Positions 25,501 through 33,581 of a stretch of DNA of 64,000 bases are shown here, piece after piece. The stretch comes from Myxococcales bacterium UBA1238. Lineage in GTDB: Bacteria; Myxococcota_A; Bradymonadia; UBA7976; UBA1532. The notes beneath the pieces are model-generated. The model had not been told where the DNA came from. It worked only from the letters and a program-made list of their open reading frames with translations, and made no database searches. The stretch is from assembly GCA_002309015.1 (NCBI GenBank), contig DBWM01000047.1, forward strand, positions 22,569 to 86,568, read 5' to 3'. How positions within the stretch are numbered: the first letter of the stretch is position 1; each line of letters opens with the position of its first letter. The position numbers were made by a program, and so were the translations under genes.

Positions 25501-27067
25501 CCTCACCCAGGCGGAACGGCAAGCACGCTATCGTACGAATTTTAAAGCGATTGAGGCTCAAAAGATCGATTTGCTGGATGCGCGCATTCGGGATGAGGTG
25601 GTGGAGATTCCACCGATGGGTGTGGGATCGCCTGCAGCGGCGGCTGTGTTGCGTGCGGATGGCGTGCGCGCGGAAGTGCTGCCCCTGCCCGACAGAGAAA
25701 CACTCTATTTGGGTCGCAAATATACATCGGGTAAAGAATGTATTCCGCTCACATTGACGATGGGTGCGATGCTACAGCGGATTCAGAATGAGCCCAATCC
25801 CGACGAGCGGTTTGCCTTCTATATGCCGACGGCCGATGGTCCCTGCCGCTTTGGGGTTTACAACCTGCTGCATAAAATTGTCTTTGAACAACTGGGGTTA
25901 AAGGATCGCATCCAAATCATCGCGCCCATGGATACCGATTATTTTGCGGGCATGCCTGCGGATTTGGAGTTGCGTCTGTGGGTGGCTTTTGTGGCCTGTG
26001 ATTATCTGTTGGCTGCCTTGCACGACACTCGCCCTGTGGAGCTCATTCCGGGAGAGGCGCAAAGAATCTTTGATCGCTATTACGCGCAGTTGATTCAGAA
26101 GTTTGAGTCTACCCCCGGAGGCAGCCTGATTCACGCGCTGGGCGAGCTGGGCGGAAGCCTGTTTGGTATTCGCCAGATCCTTCTGGATGCGGCTGCTGAA
26201 TTCGCCAAAGTAAAGGATTTTACAAAGCTTTTGCCCACTGTCTCTTTGGTGGGAGAGATCTATTGCCGACTGGATCCCTTTGCAAACGATTTTGTGGTCG
26301 ACAAGCTGGAATCGCGCGGTCTGAAGGTGCATATGGCGCCATTCAGTGAGTGGCTTGAATACACCAATCACCTTCAAAAGATGCGCGTTGCGATCGGTCA
26401 GCCCCGTGAAGGTGATGCTGCTGCGACCATCCATGTGACATCTGCGATTATGAGCAGCGTAATGGACGATGTTTACAGCATTTTCTCACGGGCTCTGAAA
26501 TGGCCTGTGCGTATGACCGTAAAGGATGCGATCGCTGCCTCTGAGCCTTATTTGAGTGAAGATCTGGTGGGTGAAGCGGTGCTGACGGTGGGCGGACCTC
26601 TGTTTGAGTTTGCACATGGTGTGATACATGGGGTCTGTTCGGTGGGGCCGCACGAATGCATGCCGAGCAAGGTGGCCGAAGCGCAATTCTGCCATGTAAC
26701 CGATGAGTTACCTGTATTGCATGTGCCATTGACGGGCGATGGTCTGAACCGCGAGGCGCTGGATGCGTTTGCCTTTGAAGTCAAGCGTCAGTTCCATTCG
26801 CAGCATGATTCACACAAGAGAGCCCATCGCATCGCTGTGATGGAGACTCCCGATCGCACCTCTGTGCCGCATTGGGCGGATCGTCTGGGCAATCAAGTGG
26901 CGTCGGTGGCCTTAAAAGCCATTCATCAGGTGGGTAACTTGTCGAATTTATTCAAGAAAGAGGAGGAAAGCCGTCCTCAGGAGAAGCATTCGCAGTTACC
27001 CGGAACGGGGCCTGGCAAAGTGGGACTTCGCTGGCCTCCAACCGAAGGTTCAGTGCCTCGGGTGTAG
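22547..27067 (+). CDS. Giant acyl-CoA dehydratase activase-related protein (two BcrA/BadF-type ATPase domains + DUF2229)
   Basis: 1506 residues, GTG start with AAGAGGGG upstream. Two ASKHA ATPase modules are visible: the first (about 1-260) with NARCSQGTGNFLQQLVERFG, the second (about 305-585) with GVDIGSTGSKAVAF and NEACSAGTGSFIAEQG, the Cys-containing motif that binds the bridging 4Fe-4S cluster in HgdC/BcrA-type activators. A Cys cluster starts at residue 595 (CFICQANKGCGG). It is followed by a DUF2229-like region and a long C-terminal part with HgdB-like features and further Cys. Family members power ATP-driven low-potential electron transfer to dehydratases or reductases; the target of these giant fusions is not known. 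Its stop is one base from the stop of the convergent gene. Confidence 0.88.
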   Translation: MNQRIVGLDIGAETCKLVELNHTSDGYQWVRKALQLHHKQPLKVAMEMLQSIDFNQVSFAAVTGRGSRGLALERIPLKAAASRGMTFLYPKLEQATLISIGSHGFYLLERHGQGREIIRENARCSQGTGNFLQQLVERFGLTVEQASAMTADVSNPAPLSGRCPVILKTDMTHLANQGENQERILAGLYDAVCENVQVLIKPNSSPKDVILTGGVSLSPRIRKHFESFLSQHGMVLHEGQTDDRFVEALGAALIAAENQFHAAPLDALVQNLPDLSFERLPPLSAYRDQIVRLKAPKPQIPDVPTEVVLGVDIGSTGSKAVAFAIKERKAVWESYMDTCGKPIDAAQTLVSRFIKDSRGLLQVKAIGTTGSGREIVGSLMASCFGPDRIFILNEIAAHGEGALFFDAQVDTIFEIGGQDAKYIRLEDGRICDAAMNEACSAGTGSFIAEQGQKFEGVSDVIQMGQIAMKAEEGISLGQHCSVFMAEIIDDAVAAGLKTETIIAGIYDSIIQNYLNRVKGNRSVGKRIFCQGMPFSSDALAAAVIRQTGSAVVVPPNPGTIGALGIALLTIKNLDLNAELLDLTQFLKAKVIQKDCFICQANKGCGGSGNHCRIERLKTAVGDQQKVFLWGGSCSLYDQGVKSRKLEHDAPNPFREREDLLQSLLQPCLTERGAKKIALCNEFGTKALLPFFSVFFYELGFDLSLFEGRTHDVLKKGIEVASIPFCAPLQLYHGVLTEIAQAAPDYVFLPMLRSLPRCKDETSSTTCPMVQASPDLVASQFAWDPKTTLLSPRIDMGAEDLSSEIFKKSCGDLAAQLGVSEWQTAYEKALAAYLQFTSRCLEIGQNALDYAREHHKFAVIVLGRAYTIYNPILNSNIPNLLREQGALAIPVDCYPVSDDMPVFRDIYWGYSQINLRAAHQIRRREGEYAIFASNYSCGPDSFNLHFFSYMMKGKPFGIIETDGHAGDAGTKTRLEAFLYCVAEDQRLTQAERQARYRTNFKAIEAQKIDLLDARIRDEVVEIPPMGVGSPAAAAVLRADGVRAEVLPLPDRETLYLGRKYTSGKECIPLTLTMGAMLQRIQNEPNPDERFAFYMPTADGPCRFGVYNLLHKIVFEQLGLKDRIQIIAPMDTDYFAGMPADLELRLWVAFVACDYLLAALHDTRPVELIPGEAQRIFDRYYAQLIQKFESTPGGSLIHALGELGGSLFGIRQILLDAAAEFAKVKDFTKLLPTVSLVGEIYCRLDPFANDFVVDKLESRGLKVHMAPFSEWLEYTNHLQKMRVAIGQPREGDAAATIHVTSAIMSSVMDDVYSIFSRALKWPVRMTVKDAIAASEPYLSEDLVGEAVLTVGGPLFEFAHGVIHGVCSVGPHECMPSKVAEAQFCHVTDELPVLHVPLTGDGLNREALDAFAFEVKRQFHSQHDSHKRAHRIAVMETPDRTSVPHWADRLGNQVASVALKAIHQVGNLSNLFKKEEESRPQEKHSQLPGTGPGKVGLRWPPTEGSVPRV

Positions 27068-27068
27068 T

Positions 27069-28016
27069 CTAAGGTCGATCGCGATAGATCTGGCGGAGTA
27101 CTTCATCCAAAGGCACCGTGACTGTGAGGCTGTATTCCCCTTTTTGCGAAGCTTTCTTCGGTGCCTTCATCGTCTTTTTGATGATCTGAAGTGTCGCTGG
27201 ATCATATTGAATCGATTGATCTTTTTCCTGATTTGAGGGCGTCAGCTCGTGGGTCAGTTGCGCCAGTTTCTGATCGATTTTCGCGAGCGCATTCTTATCG
27301 GCTGTAAGCTTGCAGCTGCTGTTGCAAGGATGGTCGATGGGAAAACTGATCGACAATGTGAAAAGAGATTGCTTGCTGTCATATGAAGCGAAACGATTTT
27401 TTAATAAATTCGAATGGTTAGAAAGGTAGTCCTCTTTGAAGAGAATGAGCTCAATCGAGCCTTTTTGTTGCTCGATCTCTTTTTGAAGTCTGTCTGATAT
27501 GCGCAGCGACTGGGCTTCGCGAAAGCGTTCGAGAGCGATGCGTGGCTGGCCGTCGTTTTTGGCCTGGAGCCCCTGCGCAAAGAGGCGATCGGCCAAACTT
27601 CCGTTGGCTACGCTGAGCGGCTCCTGTTCAATGGCTTTTCGCTCTAACTGCGCGATTTGATTCTCGTTTTTTTCCAATTCGGCGCGCTTCCGGTAATTGC
27701 GATCGAGCGCTGGCCGGACGACCTCAAAGTAAGGCTGGTATTCTTTTTCGAGCAAAATGGCTTCTAAAATCTGCGCTTCCTTGTCATACAATTCCTGCCG
27801 CCGGTAAACATCCGCCTTTCCCCATTTTGCATGATAGTTTTGGGGTTCCTGCTGTAAGACCTGATCGAAATGCTGGTGCGCTTCTTCGAGCTGATTCTGT
27901 GTCACCGCCTCTCGTCCCAGATCGATTTCTTCCTGGATGGGATCGTGACAGGCAGGGAGCGATAACGCTCCGAAAACAAAGAGGAAAATGAACGAGAGTG
28001 AGGGCGCTTTTTTCAT
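27069..28016 (-). CDS. Lipoprotein with TPR-like helical region
   Basis: 315 residues. The signal peptide ends LSLPAC (Cys23). The next ~60 residues (GREAVTQNQLEEAHQHFDQV) fit a tetratricopeptide-like helical hairpin, followed by charged helices likely to form a coiled coil and a C-terminal beta-rich part. It is the last gene of a four-gene minus-strand operon and overlaps the kinase-like gene by 4 bases. TPR lipoproteins commonly act as scaffolds in envelope complexes; here that is inference from fold and context. No enzyme motif. Confidence 0.75.
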   Translation of the reverse strand: MKKAPSLSFIFLFVFGALSLPACHDPIQEEIDLGREAVTQNQLEEAHQHFDQVLQQEPQNYHAKWGKADVYRRQELYDKEAQILEAILLEKEYQPYFEVVRPALDRNYRKRAELEKNENQIAQLERKAIEQEPLSVANGSLADRLFAQGLQAKNDGQPRIALERFREAQSLRISDRLQKEIEQQKGSIELILFKEDYLSNHSNLLKNRFASYDSKQSLFTLSISFPIDHPCNSSCKLTADKNALAKIDQKLAQLTHELTPSNQEKDQSIQYDPATLQIIKKTMKAPKKASQKGEYSLTVTVPLDEVLRQIYRDRP

Positions 28017-29719
28017 GATGCGCGGCTTGCCTCATCGGAATCAGAGTCCAAAAGGGGTTCGTCAATGAGACCCAGCGCATTGAAATCCTGCGCAGCTTTC
28101 ATGGCAGAAGACAGCTTTTCGGGTTGTGTTGTGGCCGTCTGACGCGAGAGCAGAAGCAGGTTGGAATGAGACGTGTCCAGCTGTTCCCGCGGTGAGTCGC
28201 TCAGTACGATGATCGATGTAGCGGGTAAAAGCCTTTTGATTTCAAGATATTGACCCAGAACCGACTGAGGCCTGTGCGCAGCATCGATAAAGAGATGGGA
28301 GATGACTCGGTTTTGCATCAGAAGGTAGTTGCTTAGGGTTTCAAGCGACTCAAAAGCGACGAGGCTGTAACCCTGAACCGAGAGGATGGAACCTAACAGA
28401 CAATTGTAATCGGTGTCTTGTCCCAGGATGATGACTTCTTCGGAATCTGTTTGCGGTGCGATGGTGGGGAGGAAGAGGGTCTCTTCTGGCTCTGTCGAGA
28501 CTTGTGGCTGAATGGGCAGCAGCAATGTGATTTCGGCGCCGCTGGACAGAGATTTTAACTCGAGTCGGCCCTGGTGGGCGCGCGCGATCCCTTTGGCAAT
28601 GGCGAGACCCAACTTTGTGATTTTATTGCCGTTTTCGTCGGTCTGATAGGGCAGAAATGCGCAGTCCCGAAGGGGCGATGGCAGGCCCGGGCCTGTGTCC
28701 CGAATGGTGAGTTCCAGCTCGGTATTCGGGATTTCATTGATTTCGAGCGTGATAGAACCTTCGTTGACCAAGGCATTGCGCGCATTGATGATCAGATGAC
28801 AAAGCATCAGCAGGAAAAGCGTCTCATTGCCTTCCAGCAGCAGGTCATGGTCGAGCGATAAGACCGAAAAAGAGATCTGTGAAGGCAGAATGAGAGGCGA
28901 AATGCGCTGAATGCGCATGAGAAGATCTGAAAGCTGAAATTCCGTCTTTTCAATCGGGAGATCGCCGTTGATTCGCTGCAAGCGCTCGGTGAATTGCTGA
29001 ATCTTCTGGATGTGGTTTTTGATATATAATAACGCAGAACGCTGCTCTGACGGATTGATGGGATGCTGAAGAATTTCGAGCTGAGGTTCAATATCGTCAG
29101 CGATGTTGCGATAACGCTGGGCGATCTGTGAAACCAGGTGACCGATTTCCTGTTGCTTGATGTCGAGGTTTTTTTGCTCCTGCGTCTGCTGCAAATTGGT
29201 GACTTCTTCTAAAATGCCTTTGGCGACAAGGACTTGAGAGTCCGTTCGGGCGAGGACGATGCCCGAAATCTGGAACCACCGCCAATTGTGATTGAACGCA
29301 TCGCTCGTCATTTTCAAACACAGCGAAAAGTGATTTTGGCCCTCTATTTGCTGTAACAGGCAATCCCAGTTTTGAGGATCAATTTGTTCCTTTACAAGTG
29401 CGAGTTGTGTATTGTTCAGTTCAAAATCATGCGCTTTGGACCAGGCTGGATCGATAGAGAGCTGACCTTCCCGATAAGACCAGTCACCGATCGAGAGATC
29501 TTTAAAAATGTCTTGATGAAACTGATGTGTCTGTTGTGTGAGAACCTGCTTGAGCAGCAGAAAAGCGCTGATGCCTGCTGTAATAAAAGTGAGCCAAGCC
29601 ACAGGAGTGCCTGAAATGATGGCTGCAGATAGACCGATCAATGCAGCCATACAAGTGAGAACAGCGCCTATTTGTTGCTCTAAGCAAGCGTAATCTTGAC
29701 CATTTTTGGATTTTGCCAT
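28013..29719 (-). CDS. Sensor histidine-kinase-like protein lacking the phospho-acceptor His
   Basis: 568 residues. Two adjacent transmembrane helices lie near residues 20-60, then a PAS-like region ending in WFQISGIVLARTDSQVLVAK (about 75-175). The dimerisation helix reads EIGHLVSQIAQRYRNIADDI where typical kinases of this class have IAHDFNN; the acceptor His is replaced by Gln201. The GHKL ATPase domain looks intact: HLIINARNAL (N box), DTGPGLP (G1) and GLAIAKGIARAHQGRLEL (G2). A C-terminal receiver-like domain (about 425-545) follows, with FIDAAH at the strand that would carry the Asp. So ATP binding seems kept but His autophosphorylation at the usual site is not possible. It overlaps the downstream lipoprotein gene by 4 bases. 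Confidence 0.8.
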   Translation of the reverse strand: MAKSKNGQDYACLEQQIGAVLTCMAALIGLSAAIISGTPVAWLTFITAGISAFLLLKQVLTQQTHQFHQDIFKDLSIGDWSYREGQLSIDPAWSKAHDFELNNTQLALVKEQIDPQNWDCLLQQIEGQNHFSLCLKMTSDAFNHNWRWFQISGIVLARTDSQVLVAKGILEEVTNLQQTQEQKNLDIKQQEIGHLVSQIAQRYRNIADDIEPQLEILQHPINPSEQRSALLYIKNHIQKIQQFTERLQRINGDLPIEKTEFQLSDLLMRIQRISPLILPSQISFSVLSLDHDLLLEGNETLFLLMLCHLIINARNALVNEGSITLEINEIPNTELELTIRDTGPGLPSPLRDCAFLPYQTDENGNKITKLGLAIAKGIARAHQGRLELKSLSSGAEITLLLPIQPQVSTEPEETLFLPTIAPQTDSEEVIILGQDTDYNCLLGSILSVQGYSLVAFESLETLSNYLLMQNRVISHLFIDAAHRPQSVLGQYLEIKRLLPATSIIVLSDSPREQLDTSHSNLLLLSRQTATTQPEKLSSAMKAAQDFNALGLIDEPLLDSDSDEASRAS

Positions 29720-29781
29720 TCCTGCTTCGCTCTGCTTTTAAAACAAGAGATGATGGATTTTTAATGCTGATTATCCATTGG

Positions 29782-31383
29782 TTATGGGATGGAGCGACCG
29801 ATGAAGCGAATTTCGCTTAAGGCAATGTCTTTCCAGCGGCTGCCTGCGGTGGATTGGCTGACAGTGATCCGCAGTTTGCTTGTATTGAGGCTGAGATCAA
29901 AAGTTTGCCAGCCTCGGCTGTCTTCAATGTTAAAGACTTGCTTTGGGGCGTTTTCGGCCGTGATGGTCAGCTGTTTGACGCGGGCGTTTTGTGTAAAAAG
30001 ATCGCCATATTCGGCGTTGTTCCATTGAAATCCGTTGGCGATTTCAAAGGCGACGATTTGGACGGGGGATTCAAACTCGATGTCGAGCCAGGCCGGGCCG
30101 CTGCCTTTGGTTTGCCAGGAGCTCTTCAGATCGCCGTCTGCAAGATTTTGAGGATCAAAGTTATATTTGAGGCCTGTTTTGCCTGTAAAGCTTCCCTGGG
30201 TGGAAGAGGCGACGATGCGTTTGATGGGTAGAACCTCGGGCAATGCGGGATCCGCATTTTCGGGCGGCTGAGGCGGCTGAACATCGCTATCTGCCTGATC
30301 CTGAACGTCTTTTTGATCCTGTGGCGAGATTTCTGGCGGCGTATCGATGACTTCGACGGGATCCGGTTCGGCAGGGTCTTCGGGCGGTTGGTACGGTTCG
30401 GGAAATGGAGGCATGACTGGATCCTGGATGGATGCGTCTGGAGCTGCTGGTTCAGGCGGCAACGGTAAAACGGGCGTGACGGGGTCTGGTGCCGGTGTCT
30501 CTTTTGTAGAGGGCAGCTGCGCGTTTTGAGGCCATTGCAGCTCTATCTTGGGGGCTTCGGGATCCTTTTTGGGCCATTGCGCATTTTGGGGCCAGCGAGT
30601 CGCTTCGGCGGGATCGGGCTTTTGGGGCTCCTGGGCGAACCATTGCGGCGGATTCTGCGGTATGGGTGCAGGCTTTTGCTGTGCCGCTTGTAATTCGGTA
30701 TCTGTGTTTTTTTGTTGGGTTTTTTGCGTGAGATCTTCCGGACGGGGTTTGGGGGTGAGCGGAGTCATGGGTTCGAGGGGCTCAAGCACATCCTGAGACG
30801 TCAAGACCGTTTGATGGAGATCTGAATCGGTCCATTTGACCGAGACGATGACCGATTTTTTTACTTTATGTTCAACGAGTTCGATGAATGTGCGCGCCAG
30901 ATCGGTCATGCGGTCGGGGGCGGTCTGCTGGCGGCCCAGGAGATAGCGCATCAGCAGCTGACGGACTTCGTAAATATGGGGGACGACGGAGCGCTGCAAT
31001 CGGAGAACGACCCAGGGCTGTCGCTCCAGAGTGGGCGTTTCGGGTTCAAGGCGAATTTGCAGAATCAGTTCTTTGAGTTTGGGGAGCTCTTCGAACAGGA
31101 CTGCTGGATCTAAAATATCGAGATTGCCCACCAAAATGATCCAGGCCTGCGTCTGCGTCAGAGGCAACGGCTGGTCGAGGGCGTCGGTCGTTTTGCAAAG
31201 CACATGGGCGACGATGCGCTGTTCCGCCTGGGCTTCCACTTCGGAGCGACAAAGCGGTCGGCCCAGGATGCCGTCGAGGGATTGAGCGGCTTCTACGAGG
31301 CTGCTGTCGGGATCGGAGCTCGCGCATCCCCAGAAGAAAACAGAGATGCAACCAATTAAAAATAAAAGGATTTTTTGATTCAC
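29782..31383 (-). CDS. Lipoprotein with Pro-rich linker and C-terminal discoidin/glycan-binding-like domain
   Basis: 533 residues. The signal peptide ends VFFWGC (Cys20). Residues ~30-210 form an unrecognised domain, then a ~170-residue linker rich in Pro, Gln and Trp (repeated WPQNAQWP-like units). The last ~145 residues resemble F5/8 type C (discoidin) or NADase-type glycan-binding modules: NLADGDLKSSWQTKGSGPAW, an FEIANGFQWNN stretch, and a terminal DIALSEIRFIG. Such modules bind carbohydrate or anionic surfaces. It overlaps the Pro-rich upstream gene by 4 bases and precedes the kinase-like gene by 62 bases. A cell-envelope ligand-binding role is inference. Confidence 0.75.
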   Translation of the reverse strand: MNQKILLFLIGCISVFFWGCASSDPDSSLVEAAQSLDGILGRPLCRSEVEAQAEQRIVAHVLCKTTDALDQPLPLTQTQAWIILVGNLDILDPAVLFEELPKLKELILQIRLEPETPTLERQPWVVLRLQRSVVPHIYEVRQLLMRYLLGRQQTAPDRMTDLARTFIELVEHKVKKSVIVSVKWTDSDLHQTVLTSQDVLEPLEPMTPLTPKPRPEDLTQKTQQKNTDTELQAAQQKPAPIPQNPPQWFAQEPQKPDPAEATRWPQNAQWPKKDPEAPKIELQWPQNAQLPSTKETPAPDPVTPVLPLPPEPAAPDASIQDPVMPPFPEPYQPPEDPAEPDPVEVIDTPPEISPQDQKDVQDQADSDVQPPQPPENADPALPEVLPIKRIVASSTQGSFTGKTGLKYNFDPQNLADGDLKSSWQTKGSGPAWLDIEFESPVQIVAFEIANGFQWNNAEYGDLFTQNARVKQLTITAENAPKQVFNIEDSRGWQTFDLSLNTSKLRITVSQSTAGSRWKDIALSEIRFIGRSIP

Positions 31384-32948
31384 GGTTCGCCCTGATGTGC
31401 TTTGGAAGATCCGCGCATCGGCAATTGTGGCAGCGATTGGGGGAGCGGTTTAGGGGTTGCCTTCGACGCGTCGCTTTCATGGGGTTGCGCGGGTTGAGGT
31501 GAGAGCGGACGTTGCGGCATCGATTGTGAAGGCCTCGCTGGATTTGGGGTCGCCTGCGGCATCTGTTGCATGGGCTGCGAAGGCCTCTGTTGTGCCTGGT
31601 TTGCGATCCATTGAGGGCTGACGATGGGCATCGAATGCGAAGGTCGCTGAGGCACCGGATTCGCCGGACGCGGGGTGACCTGAGGCATCAGTTGCGAAGG
31701 TCGGGGCGTCGTCTGACCGGCCAGCATTTGAGGACTGACGATGGGCATCGCGCGGGAAGGTCTCTGCGGCGCTGCAGGCGTTTGCGGGGTGACCTGAGGC
31801 ATCGGTTGGGAAGGTCGCTGCTGCGTCTGGTTTGCGATCCATTGAGGGCTGACGATGGGCATCGCATGCGAAGGCCGTTGAGAGGTCGAGCTCGATGGAA
31901 TCGGGCCTGATTGCGGCATCTGTTGCGATGTGCGCGCTGCCTGCGGCCTGGGCGTCGGATTTTGTGCAGGCGGCGTGAGGGGCATAAAGGGCGCTGGCGT
32001 AAGATGTTTTTGCGCAGCCGGGTGAGGCAGCGGATGCGGGGGTTGGGCAGGCTGTGAGCCCGGCTGAAGGTTAGGCTCCGCGCTTGTGCTGCCTTGATTT
32101 TGCTGTAAATACAATGGGATAGGTCGCGAAGGCCGCGAAGCGCCCGGGGTATGCAAGGGTCTTGGCGTAGACGACATGGGCAGAGGCGTTGCGGCGGTGG
32201 GCAATGGGGCCTGAGCTGTATGCGGTGCGGTCGACGGAGCGCCTTTAACGAGCGGTGGAAAGACCGGGATGGCCCCTGTTTTGGGCTTGTTGGAGCCTGG
32301 TTCCGCATGCGGTGCGTCTGGATGCGCTTGATCCTGGATGGGCCGAATGATCGGCATGCCGCTCGGCAAGGTGGGGCGCAGAGGGTGGGTTGCGGGCGCT
32401 GTGCCTGGCGTTGATGGGGGCTGAGCAGCCTCCTGCGAGCCGGGAAGATCGCGCTGCGGTAAATGTAAATGCCGTAAGGCATGGCCTCGCATCGGAATTT
32501 TGAAATCCTGGCCCTGCCCTTCGGTGGGCGGCGTTTCTTTGGTGGCCGATGCAGGCTGCTGACCGAGCATCTGTGAGAGATAGCGCTCCGCTTCGTCGCT
32601 GATCGCCTGGCGAACTTCGGGATTCCCCGTCGCATTGGGTTCTGGAACTGTGCGCCCGGCTTCGCGATCGCGTCGATCGGCCCGGCGGATGTCGCGTTCG
32701 TAGGTGCCGTTTTCGATCGCCTTTATGGTTCGATCCCAATATTGTTCGTAACTGAGCAGGCGCTGGAGCAGGTTTTGGTAGCGAAAATTGCTGACCGCGT
32801 CTTTAGGAAAAGGCATGCGGCGAATGCGGCGCGCCAATTCATCGCGTTGCTGCAGAGGGAGGCGCTTTTCGATGCCCGCAAAGCTGAATTCAAACGCCTT
32901 TCTTAAGGCTTCGAGTTCTTGTTCCAAGGCGCTAATCGGATCCGGCAT
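31380..32948 (-). CDS. Pro/Gln-rich repeat protein of unknown function
   Basis: 522 residues from the ATG at 32946-32948, which has AAGGAA upstream; an ATG seven codons earlier lacks one. There is no signal peptide. The N-terminal ~110 residues are helical and charged (LEQELEALRKAFEFSFAGIE; DELARRIRRMPFPKDAV; YEQYWDRTIKAIENGTYERD). The remaining ~400 residues are low-complexity Pro/Gln/Ser with repeats of the type RPSxxMPIVSPQW and RPSQPMPQ. Such a layout suggests a globular cytoplasmic head with a long disordered tail, but I recognise no family. It is the first gene of the four-gene operon, coupled to the discoidin-like lipoprotein by a 4-base overlap. Confidence 0.7.
   Translation of the reverse strand: MPDPISALEQELEALRKAFEFSFAGIEKRLPLQQRDELARRIRRMPFPKDAVSNFRYQNLLQRLLSYEQYWDRTIKAIENGTYERDIRRADRRDREAGRTVPEPNATGNPEVRQAISDEAERYLSQMLGQQPASATKETPPTEGQGQDFKIPMRGHALRHLHLPQRDLPGSQEAAQPPSTPGTAPATHPLRPTLPSGMPIIRPIQDQAHPDAPHAEPGSNKPKTGAIPVFPPLVKGAPSTAPHTAQAPLPTAATPLPMSSTPRPLHTPGASRPSRPIPLYLQQNQGSTSAEPNLQPGSQPAQPPHPLPHPAAQKHLTPAPFMPLTPPAQNPTPRPQAARTSQQMPQSGPIPSSSTSQRPSHAMPIVSPQWIANQTQQRPSQPMPQVTPQTPAAPQRPSRAMPIVSPQMLAGQTTPRPSQLMPQVTPRPANPVPQRPSHSMPIVSPQWIANQAQQRPSQPMQQMPQATPNPARPSQSMPQRPLSPQPAQPHESDASKATPKPLPQSLPQLPMRGSSKAHQGEP
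31596..31864 (-). repeat. Long in-frame direct repeats in the Pro-rich gene
   Basis: An exact 38-base repeat lies at 31596-31633 and 31827-31864 (231 bases apart, 77 codons, in frame). Shorter near-copies lie between them. Recombination between the two would remove 77 residues of the disordered tail without a frameshift. Confidence 0.85.
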
Positions 32949-33141
32949 TGCATTTCCTTGATGCTGCAAAGGGCGCCTAGTTTAACGGCTTGCGGAATCA
33001 TGGGCAAACGATGTGTGCGCTTCAAATGCAATGAGGTCTTTTCTCTTGTTCCTTTGAGCGAAAGTTGTGTACAGAAAGTTCGCTCGCATGAGGCCTGATT
33101 TTGCAGGCGAATGAGTAATCATTTAATGAAATCGAGGGGTT

Positions 33142-33489
33142 ATGAATCGTCCACAAGCCGTAGCAGCCACTAAGCTTTTTATGGCGACGCATGGTGAAGC
33201 GCTCGCGTTGCATTTGCCCAAAATGATTCAGGAAAAACTGCAAAACCAGTCGATGCTGATCGAGCATGTCTGGTCTTTGGGTGAGGCGCTGGAAGTGCGC
33301 TTCTGGGGCTACGAGCGTTCCACCATTTTTTATATGGGCAGCGCCATCGAGCCTTGCGACGGCGGATACAAGGTGATGCTGGCCGCCGGCGTGCAAAAAA
33401 TCTGGCGCACCACGGGCCTCGGCGAGTCGATCGACAAGCTGATCGAATATAAAATGCAGCAATTAAACGGCGGTTCGACGCCGCGATGA
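33142..33489 (+). CDS. Small uncharacterised protein
   Basis: 115 residues, ATG preceded by CGAGGGG. It has no signal peptide and one moderately hydrophobic stretch (RSTIFYMGSAIEP) that looks like a beta strand rather than a membrane segment. The N-terminal half is helical (ATHGEALALHLPKMIQEKLQ). I recognise no family. It stands alone, divergent from the Pro-rich gene and 92 bases before htrA, and has ordinary codon use for the region, so it is probably a genuine gene. Confidence 0.6.
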   Translation: MNRPQAVAATKLFMATHGEALALHLPKMIQEKLQNQSMLIEHVWSLGEALEVRFWGYERSTIFYMGSAIEPCDGGYKVMLAAGVQKIWRTTGLGESIDKLIEYKMQQLNGGSTPR

Positions 33490-33581
33490 GCCTTTAAGCC
33501 TCTCTGTGCGAAGTTTCGAAATAAATGTCCGGGCAGCTCGGTTCTAGGGGGCATTGATAGAGCTTTCGCACGGAGGTAACT

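Noticed and set aside
31596..31864. CRISPR array in the repeated region
   Set aside because: Repeats are too few and not regularly spaced, lie inside a coding frame, and have no spacer-like unique sequences or cas genes nearby.
31477..32739. Several long ORFs in other frames across the Pro-rich gene
   Set aside because: They arise from repetitive, Pro/Gln-rich codons of the real gene and show no independent domain or start signals.
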